Below the pieces are notes generated by a model that saw nothing but the letters and a program-made list of their open reading frames with translations, searched no databases and had not been told where the DNA came from. From assembly GCF_022414535.1 (NCBI RefSeq), contig NZ_JADWYM010000010.1, positions 93,396-157,395 of the forward strand: a stretch of 64,000 nucleotides of DNA, written 5' to 3'. The stretch is from Streptomyces sp. MUM 2J. GTDB lineage: Bacteria; Actinomycetota; Actinomycetes; Streptomycetales; Streptomycetaceae. Shown in pieces: positions 19,750 through 28,564 of this stretch. The position numbers and the translations under genes are program-made. Every line of letters begins with the position of its first letter. The stretch's first letter is position 1.

Positions 19750-20384
19750 TGGATAACTACCTTTCGTCCCTCGATGCGATAGCCGTTGCGGGCGAGCCGC
19801 CCCACGACCTCGACGAGCAGCCTTCGCTCGACTTCCTTGATGCGCTCGTGCAGCGCGCTCTCGTCGTCCTCGTCCCGGACCTCCACCACGCCCTGCGCGA
19901 TGATCGGGCCGGTGTCGACGCCGTCGTCGACGAAGTGGACGGTGCAGCCGGTGACCCGGGCGCCGTACGCGAGCGCGTCGCGGACGCCGTGGGCACCGGG
20001 AAAACTCGGGAGCAGGGCGGGATGCGTGTTGACGAACCGCCCGCCGAAGCGGGCCAGGAACTCCTTGCCCACGATCTTCATGAACCCGGCGGAGACGACG
20101 AGATCGGGCTCGTGGGCGGCGACGGCCTCGGCGAGCGCGGTGTCCCACTCCTCGCGGCTGCCGTGGTCCTTGACCCGGCACACGAAGGTGGGCAGTCCGG
20201 CGCGCTCGGCCCGCGCGAGCCCCTCGATGCCGTCGCGGTCGGCGCCGACGGCCACCACCTCGGCGCCGTAGGCCTGCGCACCGGCCTCGCCGATGTGGTC
20301 CAGCAGCGCCTGAAGGTTGGTGCCGGATCCGGAGACCAGCACGACGAGGCGCTTGACGCGCTTGACCTCGGGCTTGGCGGCCAC
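19746..20384 (-). CDS. purN: Phosphoribosylglycinamide formyltransferase
   Basis: 212 aa from the GTG at 20384 with AAAGGG nine bases upstream. PurN motifs: [16 protein letters not shown] (phosphate binding), catalytic Asn-His in [17 protein letters not shown], and the Asp in [11 protein letters not shown]. It transfers the formyl group of 10-formyl-THF to GAR in purine synthesis. It is followed without a gap by purH; folD, which makes the cofactor, is nearby. Confidence 0.96.
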   Translation of the reverse strand: MAAKPEVKRVKRLVVLVSGSGTNLQALLDHIGEAGAQAYGAEVVAVGADRDGIEGLARAERAGLPTFVCRVKDHGSREEWDTALAEAVAAHEPDLVVSAGFMKIVGKEFLARFGGRFVNTHPALLPSFPGAHGVRDALAYGARVTGCTVHFVDDGVDTGPIIAQGVVEVRDEDDESALHERIKEVERRLLVEVVGRLARNGYRIEGRKVVIQ

Positions 20385-20485
20385 GGTGGGGGCCCTTTCT
20401 CGAGGGGGAGCGTCGGTACGGCCGGCCCAGCACGACGCCGGGTCTGTACGTTCGCACGAATGCTTCGGGTCCCCGGATACGGGGA

Positions 20486-20513
20486 AGCCTACGAAGCAGC
20501 CGACCGCCAGCAA
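20486..20513 (-). promoter_or_regulatory. Predicted purN-purH promoter
   Basis: On the minus strand, -35 TTGCTG (20513-20508), 16-nt spacer and -10 TAGGCT (20491-20486), about 100 bp upstream of the purN GTG. A short hairpin CCCCG-gata-CGGGG (20471-20484) follows close to the expected transcription start. Confidence 0.55.
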
Positions 20514-20632
20514 CGATACCGGCACACCGGACGGGCCCCGTGGGACGGGTGCGTGGCCGGAAGGTAGCGTCTGGGAGAAGCGGGATCGGGAACGCCGCCC
20601 GGGGGCGACGCGTTCTCCTCACGACAGCTCTG

Positions 20633-20674
20633 CACGACAGCCGTATCCATCAACACGACAGCCGTATCCATCAA
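20633..20674. repeat. Perfect 21-bp tandem duplication
   Basis: CACGACAGCCGTATCCATCAA is present twice head to tail (20633-20653, 20654-20674), with a partial earlier copy (ACGACAG at 20621). It lies in the 5' region of the following membrane-protein gene, 19 bp before its ATG. Confidence 0.9.
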
Positions 20675-20692
20675 GGGGAAGACGCTCATCTG

Positions 20693-21529
20693 ATGCCGGA
20701 CCGCAGCCTGCGACTCCTCACGCTCCCCCCGTACACGGCGCGGGGAGAAACGCGCGGCGCCCTGCTGCTGCGGGAGCGGCCCTCATCCCCGCCCGACACC
20801 CCCTCCGGCCCGCCGCAGGGCGGCGACGGCCAGGACGACAACCCCTTCGCCCCGCCCCCCGAGGGCACGCCGGACCGCCCGTGGCAGCCGCGCCCCGCGG
20901 CGGGCGGGCACGGCCGTTCCGGCGGGCAGCGAGGGCACGGAGAGCCGGGAGGAGAGGACGGCAGCGGCGGAAGCCAGGGCGACCACGGCGGCCGGAAGGG
21001 CAACCCGTGGGGCCCGGGGTGGAGCGACCGGCAGCCGGGCAGCCAGCCCGGCGGTTTCGGCGACCGGCCCGGCAGCCGCCCCGAGGGCCCCTCCGGCGAC
21101 GGCCCGGGCCCGGGCCCCGGCCCCGGCATGCGCTGGGACCCCACGGACCCGGTGCAGCGCCGCGCCCGGTACGCGCTGATCGGCGGCATGTGGGCCTTCA
21201 TGCTCGCGCTCTTCGGGTGGTCCTACGTGTCCCTGCTGCTCGGTGCGCTGGCCCTGTACTGGGGCATCAGCGCGCTGCGCGGCAAGCCCCGCACCGATCC
21301 CGGCCGCCAGTCCGCCGGCGCGGGCGCGCGCCCCCAGACGACCGCCGCGGTCAGCGGCCTGGTCACCGCCTCCCTCGCCCTCGCCCTGGTGGGTGCCGGG
21401 TTCACGGCCCAGCTCGTCTACCGCGACTACTACACCTGCACCAAGGACGCCCTGACCGACGAGGCCAAGCAGTCCTGCACGGATCTGCTGCCCAAGGAGC
21501 TGCGCGGGCTGCTGGGTACCGCCGAGTAA
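20693..21529 (+). CDS. Membrane protein with disordered Gly/Pro-rich N terminus
   Basis: 278 aa from the ATG at 20693, with an AGGGGAAG ribosome site 12 bases upstream. The first ~140 residues are Gly/Pro/Asp/Arg-rich and without predicted fold. Three membrane helices follow (ALIGGMWAFMLALFGWSYV, LLLGALALYWGISAL, TAAVSGLVTASLALALVGAGF), then a short Cys-containing tail (YTCTKDALTDEAKQSCTDLLPKE). It belongs to the general class of actinobacterial DUF4190-like small membrane proteins. Function unknown. It is divergent from purN; a 21-bp tandem repeat sits in its leader. Confidence 0.75.
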   Translation: MPDRSLRLLTLPPYTARGETRGALLLRERPSSPPDTPSGPPQGGDGQDDNPFAPPPEGTPDRPWQPRPAAGGHGRSGGQRGHGEPGGEDGSGGSQGDHGGRKGNPWGPGWSDRQPGSQPGGFGDRPGSRPEGPSGDGPGPGPGPGMRWDPTDPVQRRARYALIGGMWAFMLALFGWSYVSLLLGALALYWGISALRGKPRTDPGRQSAGAGARPQTTAAVSGLVTASLALALVGAGFTAQLVYRDYYTCTKDALTDEAKQSCTDLLPKELRGLLGTAE

Positions 21530-21577
21530 CCGGCGGCCGCTCCTCCCGCGCCCTGCCGGGGTGTCCGACGCGGGACT

Positions 21578-21619
21578 GCGCGCCGACCGCTCCACGGCCG
21601 GGAGCGGGTCGGTGCGCGC
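21578..21619. terminator. Imperfect terminator hairpin between convergent genes
   Basis: GCGCGCCGACCGCTCC (21578-21593) pairs with GGAGCGGGTCGGTGCGCGC (21601-21619) apart from bulged bases. It is positioned between two convergent membrane-protein genes. Confidence 0.55.
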
Positions 21620-21673
21620 GACCGACGGGTCGCACCGCGCGTCCGGTGGATCCCCGTGCGGGTCCGGACGATC

Positions 21674-23182
21674 TCAGTGGGCTTCCGGAGGGTCCAGGGG
21701 CAGGAAGTCGTAGGGCTCGACGTCCTCGTCGAACGCCTCGGGCAGCACGGCCTGCCGGGGCAACGCGTCCTTGTGGGTCGCCGTGTCCCCTCGGGGTGCC
21801 CCGTCCTGCTGCGGCAACGCCGCCTCCGGCGCGGCCGCCTCCCCGGCGGGGGCCCCGGCATCCCGCCGCCGCCAGGCCCGGGCCCCCAGGGCCACCGGTA
21901 CCGCAACGCCCGCCGTCCAGGCCGCGGCCGCCCCGCCGACCTGCCACCACACCGGACCGAACCGGGCCAGCGCGGCCACCCCGAGCGGTCCGCCCGCCAG
22001 CGCCGCACACCCCGCCAGCACGAGCGCGCAGGCCACGGCCGCCAGCACGGTGACGCCGGCGGTGTGCCGCCACGTCCCCGGCCGTGCCCCGCCCCGGCCC
22101 TCCTCCTCCTCCGCCCGTGCCGCCTCCCGCGCCTCCGCGCGCGCCACGAACCAGCCCACGGTCGCCCCGGCCACCAGCGGCACCGCTCCCGCCGCCCAGT
22201 TCCACGGCGTCCCCGGGCCGGCGTCCGGCACCGCCGCCAGCAGCGGGAACGGCGGGAGCAGGGGCGCGGGGTCGGAGGCGAGGGGCCCGGCCGTGTGCCC
22301 CGCGGCGAGGGCGAAGCCGGGGCCGAGGGCATAGGCGGCACCCCACACCGCCGCGTTCGGCACCAGCGCGAGGCAGAGCAGGAGCACGGCGAACCGCCCC
22401 GACCAGCCCTCCGTCAGCCGGAGGAAGGACCCGCTCGCCGCCCCGCCGTGCCACAGCATCGAGACCGCCACCAGCAAGGCCCCGCCCCCGATCAGGACCG
22501 CCGCCCCGGCCGCCGCGGCCCGCCCGGCGGTCTCGATCCGCTCGCCCGCCCGCGGGCCGAGAACCAGGCGCCGCAGCGGGCCCGGCAGCACCACCAGCAG
22601 GCTGTCGAGGGGCTCGCGCGGGCGGCCGTACGCCGTCCAGACCCCCGCGCCGGCGGCCGCGACGGCGACGAAGGGCAGCCCGGCCGCGCCGGCTCCGTGC
22701 CAGGCGGGACGCAGAGTGCCACTGGAGGAGTACAGCGCGACGGCGGCGCCGACGGCGAGGTAGCCGAGGGCGGCGCCCGTCCACGCCGTGCGGGCGGAGG
22801 CGCGCTGCTCGCCGTCGTCGCCGTGGACCGCGTCCCGGGAGGCCCGGTGCAGCAGCCAGGCGGGCACCGCGAGCAGCAGCAGCGGGGTGAGGCCGACGGG
22901 AGCCGGGGTGCCGGAGAGGGTGTCGGTGCGGACCAGTTCCACGCCGTGCGCGAGCAGCCACAGCGCCGCGGCGACGTGCAGGGCGCCACCCGGCCCGCCG
23001 TCGGGGTACGGCGAGCTGATCCACAGCACCGTCACGAGCACGGCGAACGCGCCGAGCCCGAGGCCCGCGGCGACCGCGCCACCCAGGAGGCTGGCGGCCA
23101 GTCCGGGGGATCGGTCGCGCATCCGGGTGAGCAGAGGCGACAACGTCGGTCGGCGGTCGGTCTTCAGGATCACGCCCGCCAT
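21674..23182 (-). CDS. DUF6350-like polytopic membrane protein
   Basis: 502 aa with about ten hydrophobic segments. The N-terminal region ([34 protein letters not shown], then [18 protein letters not shown]) is typical of the DUF6350 family, which databases sometimes label PerM-like cell-division proteins. The tail is charged and Pro/Glu-rich ([19 protein letters not shown]). No catalytic motif is seen. In Streptomyces these genes sit near purN/purH, as here. It is divergent from the XRE/sigma-like fusion gene. Confidence 0.75.
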   Translation of the reverse strand: MAGVILKTDRRPTLSPLLTRMRDRSPGLAASLLGGAVAAGLGLGAFAVLVTVLWISSPYPDGGPGGALHVAAALWLLAHGVELVRTDTLSGTPAPVGLTPLLLLAVPAWLLHRASRDAVHGDDGEQRASARTAWTGAALGYLAVGAAVALYSSSGTLRPAWHGAGAAGLPFVAVAAAGAGVWTAYGRPREPLDSLLVVLPGPLRRLVLGPRAGERIETAGRAAAAGAAVLIGGGALLVAVSMLWHGGAASGSFLRLTEGWSGRFAVLLLCLALVPNAAVWGAAYALGPGFALAAGHTAGPLASDPAPLLPPFPLLAAVPDAGPGTPWNWAAGAVPLVAGATVGWFVARAEAREAARAEEEEGRGGARPGTWRHTAGVTVLAAVACALVLAGCAALAGGPLGVAALARFGPVWWQVGGAAAAWTAGVAVPVALGARAWRRRDAGAPAGEAAAPEAALPQQDGAPRGDTATHKDALPRQAVLPEAFDEDVEPYDFLPLDPPEAH

Positions 23183-23278
23183 GCTCCCAACGACACGCGC
23201 TTTCCCGTCGTAACGGGCGAACTTCCGCTGTGTCGCTCAATATACGTTTATGTACTTTTTCGTACGAAGGGGCGCCCT
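23183..23278. promoter_or_regulatory. AT-rich divergent promoter region
   Basis: 96 bp containing an unusually AT-rich core (23236-23268) with GTAC-ttttt-cGTAC spacing. It serves both the DUF6350 gene and the XRE/sigma-like gene. No defined operator was recognised beyond the GTAC repeats. Confidence 0.4.
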
Positions 23279-24544
23279 GTGACGCAGAGCCCTGCCACTC
23301 CCCTCCCTCCCCCCAAGGAGCGCCGACGCCTGCGCGAGGCCGCCTCACTGACGCAGGATCAGCTCGCGGCGCGCGTGGGGGTCACCCGGAAGACGGTGCG
23401 CTCGTGGGAGTCCGGCCGTACGACGCCGCGGGGCGGCAAGCGGGAGGCGTACGCGGAACTGCTCGCCTCGCTCGGACGGCCGACCGGGGTGACGGTTCCT
23501 CAGACCTCCGCGGGGAAAACGACCGTGCCCCCCGACGCGGAGCGGACCGGACGTTCGGAGCGGACCGCACGGGCCGCGGAGCCCGGCGCAGGGGCCGCGC
23601 CCCTCCCACCGGAGCCGGAGCTGACCGCAGGAACCGAAACCCTCGTCCGTGCGGCGGGCCGCGACGGCGGAGCCGAGCCTCTCGCGCCGGCGGCGGGGCG
23701 GACCGGCGGCACCGGAATCCCCGCACCCGAGGAGACGGAAGGCTCCAGCCTGACGCCCGCTCAGGCGTTCGACGCCCTCTACGGCTTCTGCTCCCCCGCC
23801 CTGGTCCGGCAGGCCTACCTGCTGACCGGGCGGCGCGAGCTGGCCCGGGAGTCCGTGGAGCGCGCCTTCCAGCTCGCCTGGCAGCGCTGGCCGGAGGTGG
23901 CCCGCGACCGCGACCCGGCCGGCTGGGTGCGGGCGGCGGCGTACGAGTACGCGCTCTCCCCCTGGCACCGGTTCCGCCCCCGCTACCGGCACCCCGAGCC
24001 GCCGCCGGCCGCCCCCGCCGACCGCACACTGCTGGCGGCCCTCCTCGCCCTGCCGCCGTCGTACCGGCGCACGCTGCTGCTGCACGACGGTGTCGGCCTC
24101 GGCCTGCCCGACACGGCGGCGGAGACGGAGGCCAGCAGCCGGGCGGCGGCCCACCGCCTCCTGCACGCCCGCGAGGCCGTCGCCGCGTGCCTGCCGGAGC
24201 TGGCCGACCCCGCCGAGATCCACCGGCGGCTCACGGCGCTGGCCTCCGCGGAGCGGCTGCGCGCGGCCGAACCGCCGGCCGTCCGCACCGACGGCGAACG
24301 CCGGGCCCGCTTCTGGACCCGGACGGCGATCGCCTTCACCGTCACGGTCATCAGCGCCACCGCTCTGACCCTGCACACGGCCCCCACCCGTTACGTGCCG
24401 CCGGTGCCGCCCGGGGAAGCCGTCCGGGGGGTGCCCCCCAGATCGGCGCCGGGACCGCTGTCGGCGGAGGAGCGGTCCCTGCGGTCCAAGCTCAGGGGGG
24501 AGCCGGCCAGCGGCCCCCAGCGCCTGGTCCCCGAGACGCGCTAG
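23279..24544 (+). CDS. XRE HTH - sigma-factor-like - transmembrane fusion protein
   Basis: 421 aa from the GTG at 23279 (AAGGGG upstream). An N-terminal Cro/C1-type HTH (residues 14-66, with LTQDQLAARVGVTRKTVRSW) is followed by a linker of about 95 residues built of AERTGRSERTARAAEP-like runs. Next comes a region resembling ECF sigma factors: domain 2-like YGFCSPALVRQAYLLTGRRE and ESVERAFQLAWQRWPEVARD, and domain 4-like LPPSYRRTLLLHDGVGLGLPDTA. It ends with one TM helix (TAIAFTVTVISATALTLHT) and a short external tail. The sigma part lacks a clear -10 recognition motif and may be degenerate. The TAG stop lies in a palindromic repeat. Confidence 0.8.
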   Translation: MTQSPATPLPPPKERRRLREAASLTQDQLAARVGVTRKTVRSWESGRTTPRGGKREAYAELLASLGRPTGVTVPQTSAGKTTVPPDAERTGRSERTARAAEPGAGAAPLPPEPELTAGTETLVRAAGRDGGAEPLAPAAGRTGGTGIPAPEETEGSSLTPAQAFDALYGFCSPALVRQAYLLTGRRELARESVERAFQLAWQRWPEVARDRDPAGWVRAAAYEYALSPWHRFRPRYRHPEPPPAAPADRTLLAALLALPPSYRRTLLLHDGVGLGLPDTAAETEASSRAAAHRLLHAREAVAACLPELADPAEIHRRLTALASAERLRAAEPPAVRTDGERRARFWTRTAIAFTVTVISATALTLHTAPTRYVPPVPPGEAVRGVPPRSAPGPLSAEERSLRSKLRGEPASGPQRLVPETR

Positions 24545-24562
24545 TGCCTGTTGCGGCACTGG
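24541..24562. repeat. Short remnant of the dispersed palindromic repeat
   Basis: CTAGTGCCTGTTGCGGCACTGG matches the two ends of the inverted copy at 13539-13580 with the middle ~20 bp missing. The TAG stop of the preceding gene (24542-24544) is within it. Confidence 0.65.
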
Positions 24563-24713
24563 TGTGCCGGGCGTCCTGCCAACCGCGTGCGGGGAGAGCA
24601 GCCACGGGACCGCGCCGCCGCCCGGCGAGCCGTCCCGCCGTGGTGTGCGGGGACCCTCTCCCGCCGCCTGCCGCCTGGGCCCCGCCGCCTGACGGCCCGC
24701 GCTCGCGAGAACG

Positions 24714-24753
24714 CCGGTGGGCCCGTTCCCACTGCGGGGAACGGGCCCACCGG
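24714..24753. terminator. Bidirectional terminator before sucD
   Basis: A 17-bp perfect stem (24714-24730 with 24737-24753) and 6-nt loop, 27 bp beyond the sucD stop and downstream of the convergent XRE/sigma-like gene. Confidence 0.9.
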
Positions 24754-24779
24754 CGGTTGCCGGGACGTCGTCAGCGACG

Positions 24780-25664
24780 TCAGCCGGCCAGGATCTCGCG
24801 CGCCAGCTTCGCCGTCTCGGTCGGGGTCTTGCCCACCTTGACGCCGGCGGCCTCCAGGGCCTCCTTCTTCGCCTGCGCGGTTCCGGACGAGCCGGACACG
24901 ATCGCACCGGCGTGACCCATGGTCTTGCCCTCCGGCGCGGTGAAGCCCGCGACGTAGCCGACGACCGGCTTGGTCACGTTCTCCTTGACGAAGGCCGCGG
25001 CCCGCTCCTCGGCGTCGCCGCCGATCTCGCCGATCATGACGATCAGGTCGGTGTCGGGGTCGTCCTGGAACGCCTTCAGCGCGTCGATGTGGGTGGTGCC
25101 GATGATCGGGTCACCACCGATGCCGACGCAGGTGGAGAAGCCGATGTCACGCAGCTCGTACATCATCTGGTACGTCAGCGTGCCGGACTTCGAGACCAGG
25201 CCGATGCGGCCCGGCTTGGTGATGTCGGCCGGGATGATGCCGGCGTTCGACTGACCCGGGGTGATCAGGCCGGGGCAGTTCGGGCCGACGATGCGCGTCT
25301 TGTTGCCCTTCTTGCCGGCGTAGGCCCAGAAGTACGCCGTGTCGTGCACCGCGATGCCCTCGGTGATCACGACGGCCAGCGGGATCTCGGCGTCGATGGC
25401 CTCGACGACCGCGTCCTTGGTGAACTTCTCCGGGACGAAGATGACCGAGACGTCGGCGCCGGTCTTCTCGATGGCCTCGGCGACGGTGCCGAAGACCGGT
25501 ACCTCGTTGCCGTCGAAGTCGACCGTCTGACCCGCCTTGCGCGGGTTCACGCCACCGACGATGTTGGTGCCGGACGCCAGCATGCGGCGGGTGTGCTTCT
25601 GACCCTCCGAGCCGGTCATGCCCTGGACGATGACCTTGGATCCCTTGGTGAGGAAGATAGCCAT
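24780..25664 (-). CDS. sucD: Succinyl-CoA synthetase alpha subunit
   Basis: 294 aa. The CoA-binding Rossmann region begins [20 protein letters not shown]. The phosphohistidine is H251 in [13 protein letters not shown], and [11 protein letters not shown] is present. With SucC it converts succinyl-CoA, ADP/GDP and phosphate to succinate, CoA and NTP in the TCA cycle. It follows sucC by 21 bp on the same transcript and is closed by a strong hairpin. Confidence 0.98.
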   Translation of the reverse strand: MAIFLTKGSKVIVQGMTGSEGQKHTRRMLASGTNIVGGVNPRKAGQTVDFDGNEVPVFGTVAEAIEKTGADVSVIFVPEKFTKDAVVEAIDAEIPLAVVITEGIAVHDTAYFWAYAGKKGNKTRIVGPNCPGLITPGQSNAGIIPADITKPGRIGLVSKSGTLTYQMMYELRDIGFSTCVGIGGDPIIGTTHIDALKAFQDDPDTDLIVMIGEIGGDAEERAAAFVKENVTKPVVGYVAGFTAPEGKTMGHAGAIVSGSSGTAQAKKEALEAAGVKVGKTPTETAKLAREILAG

Positions 25665-25685
25665 GGTTGTGTGTGACCTCGTCCC

Positions 25686-26867
25686 TTACTTCGCGGCAGC
25701 AGCCAGCTCGGCGGCCTTGTCGGCCGCGCCGTCCATGGTGTCCACACGCTGCACCAGCGGGTGGTTGCGGTCGTCGAGGATCTTGCGGCCCAGCTCGGCG
25801 TTGTTGCCGTCGAGACGGACGACCAGCGGCTTGGTGACCTCTTCGCCCTTGCTCTCCAGGAGCTCCAGGGCCTGCACGATGCCGTTGGCGACGGCGTCGC
25901 AGGCGGTGATGCCGCCGAAGACGTTGACGAAGACGGACTTGACGTCCGGGTCGCCCAGGATGATCTCCAGGCCGTTCGCCATGACCTCGGCGGAGGCACC
26001 GCCGCCGATGTCGAGGAAGTTGGCGGGCTTGACGCCCTTGTGGTTCTCACCGGCGTAGGCGACGACGTCCAGGGTCGACATGACCAGGCCGGCGCCGTTG
26101 CCGATGATGCCGACCTCGCCGTCGAGCTTCACGTAGTTCAGGCCCTTGGCCTTGGCGGCCGCCTCGAGCGGGTTGGCGGCGGCCTTGTCGTGCAGCTCCT
26201 CGAACTCCGGGTGGCGGAACTCGGCGTTGTCGTCGAGGGACACCTTGCCGTCGAGGGCGATGACGTCACCGGAGGCGACCTTGGCCAGCGGGTTCACCTC
26301 GACCAGGAGGGCGTCCTCCTTGATGAAGGTGTCCCACAGCCGGACCAGGACGTTGACGACCTTGTCGGCGACCTCGGCCGGGAACCGGGCGGCGGCGACG
26401 ATCTCGCGGGCCTTGGCCTCGTCCACGCCGTCGATCGGGTCGATGGGGGTCTTGGCGACGGCCTCCGGACGGGTGGCGGCCACCTCCTCGATCTCCACGC
26501 CGCCCTCGACGGAGGCGATGGAGAGGAAGGTGCGGTTGGCGCGGTCGAGGAGGAAGGAGACGTAGTACTCCTCGACGATCTCCGGAGCGGTCTCGGCGAT
26601 CATGACCTTGTGGACCGTGTGGCCCTTGATGTCCATGCCGAGGATGTCCGTCGCCCGCGCGACGGCCTCGTCCGGGGTGGCGGCCAGCTTCACGCCGCCC
26701 GCCTTGCCACGACCACCGACCTTCACCTGCGCCTTGACGACGGACTTGCCGCCCAGACGCTCCGTGATCTCGCGCGCCGCCTCAGGCGTGTCGATGACTT
26801 CACCGGCCAGCACCGGTACATCGTGCTTGGCGAAGAGGTCCCTCGCCTGGTACTCGAACAGGTCCAC
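25686..26867 (-). CDS. sucC: Succinyl-CoA synthetase beta subunit
   Basis: 393 aa. An ATP-grasp domain starts [39 protein letters not shown] carries the nucleotide-binding lysines. The C-terminal ligase-CoA part includes [15 protein letters not shown] and [15 protein letters not shown]. It forms the heterodimer/tetramer with SucD. First gene of the sucC-sucD operon. Confidence 0.98.
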   Translation of the reverse strand: MDLFEYQARDLFAKHDVPVLAGEVIDTPEAAREITERLGGKSVVKAQVKVGGRGKAGGVKLAATPDEAVARATDILGMDIKGHTVHKVMIAETAPEIVEEYYVSFLLDRANRTFLSIASVEGGVEIEEVAATRPEAVAKTPIDPIDGVDEAKAREIVAAARFPAEVADKVVNVLVRLWDTFIKEDALLVEVNPLAKVASGDVIALDGKVSLDDNAEFRHPEFEELHDKAAANPLEAAAKAKGLNYVKLDGEVGIIGNGAGLVMSTLDVVAYAGENHKGVKPANFLDIGGGASAEVMANGLEIILGDPDVKSVFVNVFGGITACDAVANGIVQALELLESKGEEVTKPLVVRLDGNNAELGRKILDDRNHPLVQRVDTMDGAADKAAELAAAAK

Positions 26868-27035
26868 GCGCTTCCGTCCCTATCAGTGATCTCGCGGTTC
26901 GTTGGATGCGTGGGCGTGCCGCGAAGGGCAACGTGACGTCCGCTCTGTGTCACAAGGGAAGCGCACACGGTGTCCGAGCGCGCGGCATGTCCGTCCCGCA
27001 GGTTATCGCCGCCGGGCTGACGTCTCTAAATCGCA

Positions 27036-27049
27036 GCTCACACGTGAGC
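27036..27049. promoter_or_regulatory. Palindrome in the sucC promoter region
   Basis: GCTCAC-ac-GTGAGC, perfect 6-bp arms, about 170 bp upstream of the sucC ATG. A plausible operator; regulator unknown. Confidence 0.35.
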
Positions 27050-27114
27050 GGTGATACCTGTCACATGATGCCGTGAACGGCGCGTCGACGCGACACCACG
27101 TGCCGGCTGAGCAG

Positions 27115-27148
27115 GGCCTCACCGGGTTGAGGCGCACCCGGTGAGGCC
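27115..27148. terminator. Hairpin downstream of the vWA operon
   Basis: Perfect 13-bp arms (27115-27127, 27136-27148) with an 8-nt loop. On the minus strand it lies about 250 bp beyond the vWA gene stop and upstream of the sucC promoter, where it would insulate the two units. Confidence 0.65.
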
Positions 27149-27400
27149 TTCGCGCACGGCCCGGGACGGCCGTGTGCCGACGAGGACCCGGGCAGGGCGG
27201 GTCCCCACCCCGACGGGGACCGGGCGGCCCCGACGTCGCCGACGCCGGGGCCCCCGACGAACCGGTACGACGGGCCGCGGGTCCGGTCCCGGAGCCCCGG
27301 GGCGGCAGGGCGGCGGGTCTCCGGTCGTCACTCGTCGCCCACGGCTTGTCGCCGGTCGCTCGTCACTCGTGGGCCGTCGGCCGCCCGGTCGGCTCTCCTG

Positions 27401-28564
27401 TCACAGGCTGTCCGGGACCGGCAGCGGGCGCTTCTCGATCGCCGCCGCCATCACCTCCGGGAACAGGTCGGGTGTGCAGGCGAACGCCGGTACGCCCAGG
27501 GCTGCGAGCGCGGCGGCGTGCTCCCGGTCGTAGGCCGGTGCGCCCTCGTCCGACAGCGCGAGCAGCGCCACGAACTGCACTCCCGACGTCTTCATCGCCG
27601 CGACCCGCTTGAGCGTCTCGTCCCGGACACCTCCCTCGTAGAGGTCGCTGATCAGCACGACCACCGTCTCCGCGGGCCGGGTGATCTGCGCCTGGCAGTA
27701 GGCGAGGGCGCGGTTGATGTCGGTGCCGCCGCCGAGCCGGGTACCGAAGAGCACGTCCACCGGGTCGTCGAGCTGGTCGGTGAGATCGACGACGGCCGTG
27801 TCGAAGACGACGAGGCGCGTGCTGACCGACCGCATCGAGGCCAGCACCGCCCCGAAGACCGAGGCGTGGACGACGGACGCCGCCATCGAACCGGACTGGT
27901 CGACGCAGAGCACGATGTCCTTCTTCGCCGACCGGGCGGCCCGCCCGTACCCGATGAGCCGCTCCGGAACGACCGTGCGGTGCTCGGGCAGATAGTGCTT
28001 GAGATTGGCCGCGACGGTGCGGTTCCAGTCGATGTCGCGATGGCGCGGACGGCTGACGCGGGCGCTGCGGTCGAGGGCGCCGGTGAGGGTGGCCCGGGTG
28101 CCGGTGGCGAGCCGCTTCTCCAGATCCTCGACGACCCTGCGCACGACGGCCCGTGCGGTCTGCCTCGTCGTCTCCGGCATCGCCTTGTTCAGCGACAGCA
28201 AGGTGCCGACCAGGTGCACGTCCGCCTCCACCGCCTGGAGCATCTCCGGTTCCAGCAGCAGTGCCGACAGCCCGAGCCGGTCGATGGCGTCACGCTGCAT
28301 GACCTGCACCACGGAGGAGGGGAAGTACGTGCGGATGTCCCCGAGCCAACGGGCCGCGGACGGTGCCGAGGCGCCGAGCCCGGCGGAACGGTCCCCGCCC
28401 GTCCGGGGGCCGTCCCCGTTGCCGTAGAGAGCGGCCAGTGTGCCGTCCAGAGCCCTGTCCCCGCCGGACAGGGCGTGTCCGGTGCCGTCCGCCGTGTCAC
28501 CGCCGAGCACCAGCCGCCAGCGCCGCAGGCGCTCCTGCGCCGCGTCGGTCGTCCCGGTCGTCAC
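27401..28564 (-). CDS. vWA-domain (MIDAS) protein of the MoxR cluster
   Basis: 387 aa from the GTG at 28564. The N-terminal half is alpha-helical (VVQVMQRDAIDRLGLSALLL, RRVVEDLEKRLATG). A von Willebrand A domain starts near residue 215, with an intact metal-ion-dependent adhesion site: D222-x-S224-x-S226 (DQSGSM), T281 (GGGTDIN) and D307 (LISDLYEGG). Such proteins act as partners or substrate adaptors of MoxR AAA+ ATPases. The start overlaps the stop of the DUF5682 gene as GTGA, so it is translationally coupled. It is the last gene of the minus-strand unit. Confidence 0.92.
   Translation of the reverse strand: MTTGTTDAAQERLRRWRLVLGGDTADGTGHALSGGDRALDGTLAALYGNGDGPRTGGDRSAGLGASAPSAARWLGDIRTYFPSSVVQVMQRDAIDRLGLSALLLEPEMLQAVEADVHLVGTLLSLNKAMPETTRQTARAVVRRVVEDLEKRLATGTRATLTGALDRSARVSRPRHRDIDWNRTVAANLKHYLPEHRTVVPERLIGYGRAARSAKKDIVLCVDQSGSMAASVVHASVFGAVLASMRSVSTRLVVFDTAVVDLTDQLDDPVDVLFGTRLGGGTDINRALAYCQAQITRPAETVVVLISDLYEGGVRDETLKRVAAMKTSGVQFVALLALSDEGAPAYDREHAAALAALGVPAFACTPDLFPEVMAAAIEKRPLPVPDSL

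Larger units (their letters stand above)
26868..27400. other. Long region upstream of sucC without a gene
   Basis: 533 bp separate the sucC start from the 3' end of the vWA gene. The part next to sucC (26890-27060) is AT-richer and should hold its promoter. It includes the palindrome GCTCAC-ac-GTGAGC (27036-27049) and GTGA-N6-TCAC (27051-27064). The part from 27150 to 27400 is Arg/Pro-coding in all frames and shows no supported gene. Confidence 0.6.

Noticed and set aside
24545..24713. Small gene between the XRE/sigma-like gene and sucD
   Set aside because: Frames on both strands are Arg/Pro-rich; only the repeat remnant and the terminator are supported.
27119..27400. Arg/Pro-rich open frames downstream of the vWA gene
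   Set aside because: They occur on both strands at once, lack ribosome sites and typical codon bias, and are expected by chance in such G+C-rich DNA.
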